Below, piece after piece: positions 33,185 to 42,400 of a stretch of 64,000 nt of DNA; position 1 is the stretch's first letter; every line of letters begins with the position of its first letter. Below the pieces are notes generated by a model that saw only the letters and a list, made by a program, of their open reading frames with translations, made no database searches and was not told where the DNA came from. Source of the DNA: Lineus longissimus (lineage: Eukaryota > Nemertea > Pilidiophora > Heteronemertea > Lineidae). Where the stretch lies: positions 15,659,998 through 15,723,997 of the forward strand of contig NC_088314.1 in NCBI RefSeq assembly GCF_910592395.1, written 5' to 3'. Both the position numbers and the translations under genes were made by a program.

Positions 33185-33274
33185 TAGTAGTGATATTCCT
33201 TGAAAATATACATCTGATTGTGAGTGAATATAAATCAGAATGTTAATTTTTACACAATCAATGGAAAGAGTCTT

Positions 33275-33314
33275 TACCTTGACAGTTTCGAGAAGTGACA
33301 CTTCTCTTCCTCAG
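33275..33314 (-). ncRNA. Hammerhead-like motif in left arm
   Basis: On the minus strand: CTGAGGA (33314-33308), a GAGAAGT/ACTTCTC hairpin, GAAAC (33289-33285) and GGTA (33278-33275). This is the order of a hammerhead core (CUGANGA, stem II, GAAA, stem III, UH). One extra A lies between CTGAGGA and stem II, and stem I is weak by eye. Confidence 0.45.
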
Positions 33315-33383
33315 AAAGTTAGTTAGTTCTGAGTTTGACCGCTAGATGTAGCCTTAAACCACAAACTGTCTGTTATCAGAACA

Positions 33384-34121
33384 TTGTTCGACCGGAGAAA
33401 TAACATCGTTTCCGAAGAGAGTGATAAAATTAGTGAAGAGAAACACATACGCACATCACTGGGCAGATGTGGTTACCCTAATTGGTCATTCAATCGTGTT
33501 ACAGCTCAAATGGCTAAACACAAGGTAAATAAGAACAATCCTAAGAAAAAGAACACTCAGAATCCTGACAGCAGGCCAAAGGCCCTGGCTGTCCTCCCTT
33601 ATGTAAAAGGAGTCACCGAGACTATAGAACGGTATATGAGGAAAGCGGGGGTGGCTACAGCATGTAGACCACACACCACCATTAGACAATTGTTGGTTCA
33701 TCCTAAGGACAAAAGGGATATGCTTGATATTACGGACTGTATTTATCAAATCCCTTGTGCAAATTGTGACAATGCATATATCGGTGAGACAGGCAGAAAG
33801 TTCTCGGTCAGACTGAAAGAACATCAGAAAGACGTAGGGACTGTAAAGGATCGTAAATACACTCGTGCGAACAGACTGTCGTCTCAAAGTGAGTTCAACA
33901 AATCCGCAATCACTGACCACGTTGCCCAAGTCAACCATAACATCGATTGGGACAATAGTAAAGTGTTGGAGAAGGAATCGACAAGATTCACCAGATGGGT
34001 CAAGGAGGCAATCTGGATACGCAAGACCACCAACATGAACAGAGACGAGGGGGGATACAAACTGAGTCACGTGTGGGACGCCAGTTTGGCCGCTACATCT
34101 AGCGGTCAAACTCAGGACTAA
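33384..34121 (+). CDS. Penelope-like GIY-YIG endonuclease C-terminal ORF
   Basis: 245 codons. Residues 29-50 (C-G-Y-P-N-W-S-F) match the end of a Penelope RT. The GIY-YIG core runs from 118: I-Y-Q-I-P-C-x-x-C, then Y132-I-G-E-T-G, R143, E-H at 146-147, and an H-x-I-D-W segment with a catalytic-type Glu (V-L-E-K-E). The CxxC insertion between GIY and YIG is specific to Penelope endonucleases. This domain nicks the target for reverse transcription. The frame is open but lacks RT, so it is a fragment that cannot transpose alone. Its last codons run into the right inverted arm. Confidence 0.9.
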   Translation: MFDRRNNIVSEESDKISEEKHIRTSLGRCGYPNWSFNRVTAQMAKHKVNKNNPKKKNTQNPDSRPKALAVLPYVKGVTETIERYMRKAGVATACRPHTTIRQLLVHPKDKRDMLDITDCIYQIPCANCDNAYIGETGRKFSVRLKEHQKDVGTVKDRKYTRANRLSSQSEFNKSAITDHVAQVNHNIDWDNSKVLEKESTRFTRWVKEAIWIRKTTNMNRDEGGYKLSHVWDASLAATSSGQTQD

Positions 34122-34129
34122 CTAACTTT

Positions 34130-34169
34130 CTGAGGAAGAGAAGTGTCACTTCTCGAAACTGTCAAGGTA
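34130..34169 (+). ncRNA. Hammerhead-like motif in right arm
   Basis: Mirror image of the left-arm motif: CTGAGGA 34130-34136, 7-bp stem II 34138-34154, GAAAC 34155-34159, GGTA 34166-34169. Hammerhead ribozymes are established components of Penelope terminal repeats. The same one-base deviation occurs in both arms. Confidence 0.45.
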
Positions 34170-34296
34170 AAGACTCTTTCCATTGATTGTGTAAAAAATA
34201 ACATTCTGATTTAGTAGTGATATTGTAATTGGTACGAGCCATTGGGCAGCCGACATGACGTGTGAAGGCCTATCTGAGTTCTCCTACTTCTTCTCC

Positions 34297-34306
34297 GTAT
34301 AAAAAG
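34297..34306 (+). promoter_or_regulatory. TATA-box candidate (TATAAAAAGG)
   Basis: TATAAAAAGGGGCC occurs about 30 bp upstream of a possible initiator near 34330. A short ORF starting near 34352 runs only 18 codons and no downstream exon was established, so no gene is claimed. Confidence 0.3.
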
Positions 34307-34604
34307 GGGCCTATTGCTGACTAAGATCTCTATCCGGCCAATTGATATAATGTCATATACACGCAAAAGAACAGGGCCCGATCCTGTGGATAATTGGTTG
34401 GTTTAATTGTGTCTTCGAAATGGCCCCTTTGATATTGCATTAGATTTTCATTGCAATTCAATCTTTCGGCCCATGCAAGATCACGGGTCCGACATGCTCA
34501 AAAAAGCAAACATTGATTCATAGTTACGTTAATACCAAGAAAAGACAATGATGATAATGTTGATAATTGTCGCAACCTCTCTACCTGTCCTTCTTTTTCC
34601 TTTA

Positions 34605-35377
34605 AGCAGGGTGTACATTGGCAACATTTCTCCAACATTTTTACAACATTTTTACAACATTTTTACAACATGCCCTGTGTACACTATTTTAAGAGTGTTG
34701 GAAATTTGTTGGAATATGTTGGAAGTTTGTTGTAAAAACAGAGCGGGAAAAATTTTTTGGTGGGAAAATCATGGATGAATTCAAGGAGAGCACATGTGTT
34801 TTGGCTGCTTCTGCCACAGTTTTGGCAATTGTCTTGTCAAGACGGCAAAGGCGGAGAAAAAGGAAGTCAAGAGACAGTGGACCAGGCCGTGGATCCAAAT
34901 GAGGCAGCAGCATGGAGCATACCATTGCCTGCTGAGGGAGTTGAGGATGAGTGATAAGCCCTCCTATAAGAACTTCCTGAGAATGGATGAGGGGGCATTT
35001 GAGGAACTCCTTGCTAAGGTTTCACCCCTTATTGCAAAGCAAGACGCCCAATTAAGGGAATCTATACCTGCTCCATTTTGTCCATCTAGGGCTGGTCACA
35101 TGACTTCAGGTAGATCACATGATCAATTAGATGTTGTAAGAATGTTGGAAAACTGGTTTTGCTCTGTGCACACTTAGCAACATTTTTACAACACGACCAA
35201 AAACTTGCGACAACAAATTGACCAGACAATTCTTTTTGCAACAAATTTCCAACAATTCTCCAACATTTTTACAACATTATTTTCTCTGTACACACTTGGC
35301 AACATTTTTCCAACACGGCGTTGCAACAAGGAATGTTGGAGAAATGTTGTAAAAATGTTACTCGTGTACACAGGCCT
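34605..35377 (+). mobile_element. Internally deleted PIF/Harbinger element
   Basis: TTA duplications flank it (34602-34604 and 35378-35380). The inverted ends start AGCAGGGTGTACA and AGGCCTGTGTACAC and continue with CAACATTTTTACAAC arrays. It contains only the N-terminal part of a Harbinger transposase. Confidence 0.85.
34794..35177 (+). pseudogene. Harbinger transposase, N-terminal fragment
   Basis: From about residue 29 the frame has R-Q-W-T-R-P-W-I-Q-M-R, H-G-A-Y-H-C-L-L-R-E-L-R, Y-K-N-F-L-R-M-D and F-E-E-L-L-A-K-V-S-P-L-I, the typical start of a HARBI1-like nuclease. After the L-R-E-S-I segment the sequence leaves the family and enters the 3' end of the element, so the DDE catalytic domain is deleted. 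Not functional alone; it marks this as a derivative of an autonomous copy elsewhere. Confidence 0.88.
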
Positions 35378-35380
35378 TTA

Positions 35381-36367
35381 CGCTAGACTTCGTCATGTGG
35401 GAATGCTGCATTGATGACGTCATAACCTTAGGCGCAAGGGCGCTTTCGTATGATATAGAGTTTGTGGTGTGTATGTGCAACAACGCAACACACTTCTTTC
35501 TGTATTTGGCAAGTATATGTAATTCATAATTCAAGTCTGGCCTTCGTTTACTCTTACTAGCATAATACCCGTGGCGCGGGTTGTTTTAGGGTGTTGGCTG
35601 ACTGTAGGGTCGGGGCAATTTGGGTAAAATGAAATTATATGTCTGGGGGTTGGATGTTGTCTTGATTTTGATATGCGTAAAATAGGTCGATGTGTGATGT
35701 GGAGCACTCCGCGCCGACCCAAGTGTTTACAAATCGAACATGATGATTTGGAGGATGATTTTCCTCCAAATTACTTACACTATACGCGCTTTGGCCAAAA
35801 CGACCGGAAAAATAAAACTCCACCACTCTTCAAAGTGGTCTCGACTTATTTTGACGACATATTTCGCGAATGGTGAAGAGTTGGCGTGTTACGAACTTAG
35901 TACAACAAATGCCGCGAGCATAGTGGGTGGCAGCACCAGACGGAGGAAGTAGTTCGCCTAGGGTTTTTTCGACACCCTCCGCACGGACTCCACTCGTTCC
36001 GGAACACTCACTTACTTGTTAATCTGCAGTGGTTAGCCTGTTTTTATTGCAGTAAAGAAATGTTAATTGGGATTTTATATTATATTTTATATTTGCCCCG
36101 GGTATTCATATACGGAGCTATGCGCTACTTTGCGCCCAGTGCTTGGGTCGGCAGTTTCGTTATTATGTGACGTGTATCACGTGATGAATTCCCATACGGT
36201 ACTTAGAAATATTAAGAGCGATTAACAACGTAAGGTGAAAGAGTACGACCAAAATAAAGGGGGAAACTTGCGGAAATGGATGAATGCTTTAAACATATAG
36301 TGGCCCCAATACTTTCCCGGCTTATTTTTGTATAATCACACACTTTTGATTTAATAGATGGCCCCAT
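35381..36367. other. Intergenic, no gene supported
   Basis: Short open frames exist (for example 35673-35876, plus) but have no recognisable motif and no convincing splice context. Confidence 0.35.
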
Positions 36368-36643
36368 ATGCAAATCAGACCTGCTGAAAAGGCCCCTCAT
36401 GCTAATGAGTATGCCCATATATAGAAAGAACAAAAAATGCTATTTCTCCGAGATCGCTGCAAAGTTTACCCATTTAACCAGGCGAGGACCATCTTCATAT
36501 TAACCACGACTTTCAGGAAAAGTTTCGAGGTCATCCGATCTGAACTGACGGAGGAGATGTGTGACAAACTATTTCAGCTCTACGTCCATTATAGTAGTGA
36601 TGCAGACAGCTTAAATATGACCTCGGCAGCAGTGGGCACCTAG
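36368..36643 (+). other. Candidate promoter and small ORF with octamer motifs
   Basis: ATGCAAAT (36368-36375) and ATGCTAAT (36399-36406) precede ATATATAG (36417-36424). A frame from 36437 to 36643 (68 codons, ending ...SAAVGT) contains R-S-E-L-T-E-E-M-C-D-K-L-F-Q-L-Y-V, which looks protein-like. Its first ATG is too close to the TATA to be used; a start within the exon or an upstream splice is more likely. Not recognised. Confidence 0.3.
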
Positions 36644-37870
36644 GCCTACTTCGTTCGACGCCTTGAAATCGTATTTTAGAATCATGCACATGTACCAATT
36701 TTCATCGATGATTAACGTTTACAACGGTAATTCCGATAACTACCAAAGCTGGCGCAGTCATTCATTAAATCTATAGCGTGTCCCTTATAGATTATCTCAC
36801 AATTAATGGAACCCATACCGAGCTCAATAAATTGCCTTTAGTCTTCTGACAAAGCCCGCTCGCACCATGGCCTAAATCCCCATTGTACTACAGTCGTATC
36901 AAAGGGACATCAGGGCAATCTTGATAGCTTCGACCCCCACGAAACAGTTCGGATAGGAGTCGATAGGCCTGAATTGGCAAGGACAACGTGTATTGGACTA
37001 AATTGCCTACTACACTACATGCCAGTATACGCTACATTAGCTACATCTTGATGGTCTAGCTACGAGCTACTTCCCAGTGATATTCTGTCTCTGTCCACTG
37101 AACCTAGGCGATCCCTGAGGTCACATAACATAGCTTTTCTGCACTTTACAATGTATTATCTGGAGTCGTACGGTGGCAGGGCCCAGGGGCTTTGATGTTG
37201 ACCGTCAACCAGAGTTAGTTTGAAGAAATGTCGTCGATGATTTCACGAGGTGACCAATGAACAAAGTTTTCATTTTGAGAAAACTCCACTCAAAGATTCC
37301 GTATAGTTTAAATGACTCTGTGCATTTATACATATGAGTATGATGGCACGAAATGCATGTAAAGAGTTATAGAATTGATAGGGCTTTGAATGTCACCATG
37401 TTAATTGGTGTGTAAGTAAATAGGGCTACTCAGATGGCGCTGTTCTCTCAATTTTAGAAAAATTGTAGACTGGTCACTTTGTGAAATCATCGACGAAGTA
37501 TAGAAGAATAAGACAAAGTTGATAAAGTTATCCCGGAATATATTCATGTTAAAAAACAACTTCACATCCAGACCTTCTTCCTCGCTTACTGTCAACAGAG
37601 AGTTTGAGACTGAATCGCTCTCATCTAGAATGATGAAGGGAGTTATAGTCTCGATATAGGGGTGGATAAAAAATCATGATATTCCCAAAGGTGTGACAGG
37701 GGCATTCAAGTCGCATCGGGTGTTCAGCGACAAATTCGTCGTGTGCGCAGGGCTTCTCTGATTAAATCCTCGTCGAAGATAGAACAAACCCAAAAGTTGT
37801 GCAAAGTCGGAGTTAGGTCGCAGCTTTCTACCAGCCCGGTCCCTGATGGCGAACCATTTGGACATAAAAG
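36644..37870. other. Intergenic, no gene supported
   Basis: No coding or repeat signal beyond short chance ORFs. Confidence 0.35.
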
Positions 37871-38277
37871 TATAAATGCTGGTAGAATTTGATTCTCTTT
37901 CTTTTCCTCTCCTGGCGTGGTCTCAAGATGTCATGCTCAGCTTTGGTGTTGCGTAACGTTTTGCAGGTCAATGCGACATCCTGAGTATCAGGACTGTTCA
38001 CTCGGAACTTTCAAATTGTGGAATGGAAGGTGTGCGAGGGGAGGAGCATATGCAACGAGAGCCTTTCAATAAGACTCTGATACAACTGACTTCGGTATGT
38101 GAGGATGCGGTATAGCGAAGGATGAATGATCGTGAAAAAGCTAGTAATGTTTTATAATTTTATTTCCATTGTATTGGTGTTTCAGATCTGAATGAATACG
38201 TCCGAGACAAAATCAACGGTCTTCGCACTGTGGTCTCCAATACCTTGGGCTGACAGGAACTACCTTGCATATCAACG
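37871..38277 (+). CDS. Candidate small two-exon gene, not recognised
   Basis: TATAAAT at 37871 is followed ~150 bp later by ATG 38023, opening a frame (M-E-G-V-R-G-E-E-H…) that runs into the overlapping donors GTATGT (38095) and GTGAGG (38099). A strong acceptor, TTGGTGTTTCAG, ends at 38185. The second donor joins in phase to L-N-E-Y-V-R-D-K-I-N-G-L-R and a stop at 38251. GTGAGC at 38278 would start a 3' UTR intron. The intron is only 87 bp. The frame upstream of the ATG stays open back to about 37957, so an earlier start or exon is possible. Product about 47 residues; function unknown. Confidence 0.3.
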
Positions 38278-39098
38278 GTGAGCAGCACGGACACAGGCTA
38301 TGCCGAATTGGGGAGCATCTGCTGAAAAACAAACAAAACGTTATAATTATCACCACTGATCCGAGTGCCCGAAGCTATTCATAATTTGACATTATCGCCG
38401 CTGCTGTATTGGTAAATTGGCCTAAATGTCACAACTGAGCCAAATGTTTAAAAGAACTTCATGAATATGTATATTTTTCGTTGAATCTTTCACACTTCCG
38501 GCTCTAAGCTGTCTATATTTTCCAACGGGCTACAATGACCTCGTCATTACTCTACTGTTATAACGAGACTTGGCGTTTTAACACTGTGTACAAGCGTACC
38601 GGGGCTATACACCCAATGAAAAGCGCTCATTGAATACTCTTTCTCATGCAGGGTATTTCCGAGGCAATACCACTTGGTTACGTTTTCATATTGGCTGTAC
38701 GGCGGCAGGCATCAAAATGTGCACGATTCCCCTAAATGACAAATGGTGTGGACTGTTCTTCCTGTATCTCTATCGCCGGAACTATATCACCAGCAAAGAA
38801 ACGACACTAGGCCCACCTTAATGGTAAATATTCATGACCCTAGCAAAAGCCTATTTATAGAACAAGGCCTGTCAGTCATACCTAGTGAAATAGCAGAAGT
38901 CGATGTCTAGGCCGAGGCTGGTCAGTGCCGTCTTACGTCTTATTTCATGCATCAAACAACCATAAATAAATAAGCAGGTCCTAATTGTAAGTCATGGTGA
39001 ATATTAATTGACGGGATCTGGGGTGGAATTATCTGGTGTTAGGTCCGGAGATAGGGTATACAGGTAGGTCCAGAAAACGCACCAGATACTTCCACTAC
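38278..39098. other. Intergenic, no gene supported
   Basis: TATTTATAG near 38872 could be a TATA-like element, but no exon chain was found. Confidence 0.3.
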
Positions 39099-39259
39099 CA
39101 GGGCCGAGTTGTTCAAAACAATGTTAGCTTTAACGGAGTCGTTAAGTCTTAACGTGAAAATGTTAATGGGTTTAACTGAAAGAGATAACCTTCTTGAGGA
39201 TACTTAACGTAACCGTTAGGGATAACGTGACATTTGCACTTTTGAACAACCGGGCCCTG
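39099..39259. mobile_element. MITE, CAGGGCC…TTGTTCAAAA ends
   Basis: CAGGGCCGAGTTGTTCAAAA at the left is mirrored by TTTTGAACAACCGGGCCCTG at the right (one or two mismatches). 161 bp, non-coding; same family as the element at 10,269. Confidence 0.8.
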
Positions 39260-39421
39260 GGGGTTAAAACCATTGATGTCAGTGGATGGGGAATCTTTCG
39301 AGGTGAGAAATGATACCAAGATCGACCGATTTGGTTCAGTAGTTTTTCTTTTAGATCCTATTTTGTGAAGCACAGACAGGCTTCATTCGCTCATAGGAAA
39401 AATCGAACTGTGTCGGTAAAT

Positions 39422-42400
39422 TCAACTTTTAATAGTAAATAGGTGGATTAAATGCCAGGTAATATATTGACATGAGATAATGTCAACAAGGTTCCTAGTG
39501 ACAATTTGCAACCGAGTAAAGGTCGTGTTAGCATTGCCAGGCCTCAGCACACCACCGAGATGTTTGTAACCTACAACAGAAGCGTTCTGTTTTCTTACAT
39601 TGCACCTGACCAAGGGACTCCAACCTTGCGTCACAAAAACGCCTGTAAAACAAAAACTGCTGAACAGAATCATTCGATCTTGGCATCAATCTTTTTCTAA
39701 AAAGATTATCTAGCCACTGGTTTTAATAGTTTTAACCCCCTGCTAGTGGAAGTTGAAGTATCCGGTTGCGTTTTTTTCTCGACCACCCTGTACAGCCGGG
39801 TATGGCCACTGTTTTATCAAGTCCTACCGTTTCTCCCTGTCTGCTTCAGCATCCACAACTGCTTCACCCTGGCCCAGATCTAAAATATGAGATAAAACAT
39901 TGTTCATGACCCAGTAGGTATCCTTTCGTTCCAGGCTCTAGGAAGGCGGGGGCAAAATGACAGGTCATAAACACATTTTTGGTGATAATTTAGAGTAATC
40001 TGCCCCCCCCCCCCCCCATGTGATCGGACAATAAAACAGGGTATTTTATGCATTCTGCGCAGGATTTGAATTTTAAGGATAAATGAATTTTTATTTGGTA
40101 CATTTTATGTCTATGTTAGTAGATTTGCACTGCTTCATTATATGGCGAGTGAGCAAAATTCTAATTTCATTCAAGATGTCTAATTTCATTCAGAGAAATG
40201 TCCATGAAAACGCATGTTAACAATGTATGCCGTGCGGCAAATTTCCATTTCTATCGTATAAGCAATATAAGATCTTTGCTCAGTAAATCAGCAGCAACAA
40301 GTGCAGTGCGGACCTTAGTTGTCTCGCGGTTGGACTACGCAAATAGTCTGCTATATAACATCTCTGAGGCCAATGTGCGTAAGCTTTAACTGGTTCAAAA
40401 CTCGGCAGCTCGTCTCGTCACTAGGGTGTCCAGAGGGGATCATATCACTCCGGTTCTGTGCGCACTCCACTGGCTTCCTTTGAAAGCAAGGCTCGAGTAC
40501 AAGGTTAATCTAATGGTCTACAAATGTCTACATGATTACGCACCAAAATATCTCGCAGACTGCTTAGAAGTTTACAAACCCTCACGCTCCCTGCGGTCAA
40601 GTACAATGGGTCTGTGTAAGGAAGTCCGCACAAACCGGGTGATAGGCTCCTCTGCATTTGCAGTGGCGGGACCAAAGCTATGGAATGAGCTTCCAAATAG
40701 TGTTCGTGGCCAGAGTACCCTGGGTCGTTTTAAACTGCACTAAAAACTCATATTTTTAAGAAATTCTTTTGAATCCTTTGCACGTTTTCATTAGTAATGA
40801 CTTTTATTCTATCATGTATTAATGTTATGTTTTATTATAAATTGTAAAGCGCTTAGAAATTTTAACAACGTTAAGCGCTATAAAAATGTTTTTTAATAAT
40901 AAAAATAATAAGATAGCGTTCTAGTTTTGCCAAACGACGATATTGAATTTCATATTTTGTACGTATTGATTAAGAAATTGGCAATTTTCAAATTTTAACG
41001 AGTGCATTGGCCTTAACTAAGGCGACTATTCCACTTCCATCAATAAACACTGGTCCTCGTTGAAAAATAGACTCACCAGCCAGTGCAAGGCCCAACACGA
41101 GCAGCCCAACAAGAAACACACAGGACGTCTTCATTTCAGTGAACTTAGATCCGCTAACTCTAAAAGGAAGGTGCCATCAGAAATAAAACAAAATGAGACA
41201 CAGTTTATTAAATATTTGTGAAGGAATCGAGATATATCATGGGTTACAGGCCGCTAGTACGAAGATCCGCTTGTCCTAAGACCCGCTAGTCCGAAAGCCC
41301 GCAAATTTGGAAAAAAGGCCCGCCAGTCCGAAAATGAAAAAAAAAACAATCGGAAAACGTGTAACCCTCAATGTTAGGGATTATATTACGCTAAGCCAGC
41401 TTTCCTACCACAGAATAATCATCAGAGTCACCAGAAAATATCATATTTCTTTCAAATAACGGTGTATTTTTCCATTTTGCATTATTTGGTATTTTTCCTG
41501 ATTTAGACTAGGGGGCAATCGGACTACAGTGCGATCTTCTTCAAAATGAATTTTGTAGTGTAATTTTCGAACTAACGAGTCTCGGAATAGCGGACCTTTC
41601 GGAATATATAGACGTATGCGCCGTCAGTGTCGGGTAATAAAGGGCGTTTCAAGCAGAACTGACCATGAATGTTGTCTAATAGTGTAGAGTTCAAGTTGTC
41701 ACTGTTCACTTTTCACTTGTCCCATGTTAACTGACTTAGGCTTGATAACACGATGTGAGGGTGAACTGGGACGCTGATGATAAGCTCTAGTTGACCTGGA
41801 CTCGTTATTTCACAAAAACTGGGACAAAAAACATGGCTGACTGAACACCTGACAACCTAAAAACTTGACCACTCCCAAACACCTACCTCTAGGGGTAGGT
41901 GTTACACCTGTACATTTCTCCAATGTATTTGCCTTGTTTCTTCAGGTGGGCCAGGGTAGGTGTAACACTAGTGTCAGAAAAGTGTAACACTTTCCCAACA
42001 CCAGTTTTGAAATCTTGGGGATTCCCTCCTAAAACACCGGTGTTACACCGGTGTAGCCCAACACCGAGCAGGGTGGTCAAGTGTTGGTGTAGTGATGGTG
42101 TTATCTTGGTGACGGTGTTACACCAACACTTTACACTTTTTCAATCCCAAGACTTGACCTGACCCATTGTGAGTAGTACGTCGCCCGCTCTTTGGAAATG
42201 ACTTGTTCGTTCTTCGATCATGTCACACATGAAAAGTGGACAGCGACACGTTACATGTGAAAACATGAACTCTATCAAATCGCGGCCTAAGAGGAAAACA
42301 CTGACAAATGAAGATGGTTATCATAAAGAAAGACGTATAATATTATCAGTGCAGTGCCCTAGTAAGCGCGCAGCGCCTTTAGGTTGGGGGGAAACCCCCC

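Larger units (their letters stand above)
33185..34224 (+). mobile_element. Truncated Penelope-like element with inverted ends and 13-bp target duplication
   Basis: TAGTAGTGATATT occurs at 33185-33197 and 34212-34224, bracketing the element. Inside, 33232-33352 is the inverted complement of 34092-34212 (121 bp). Between the arms is a GIY-YIG endonuclease ORF preceded by the RT C-terminal linker. The RT itself is missing, so the copy is 5'-truncated. Penelope elements often carry such repeated ends in direct or inverted order. Confidence 0.88.
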
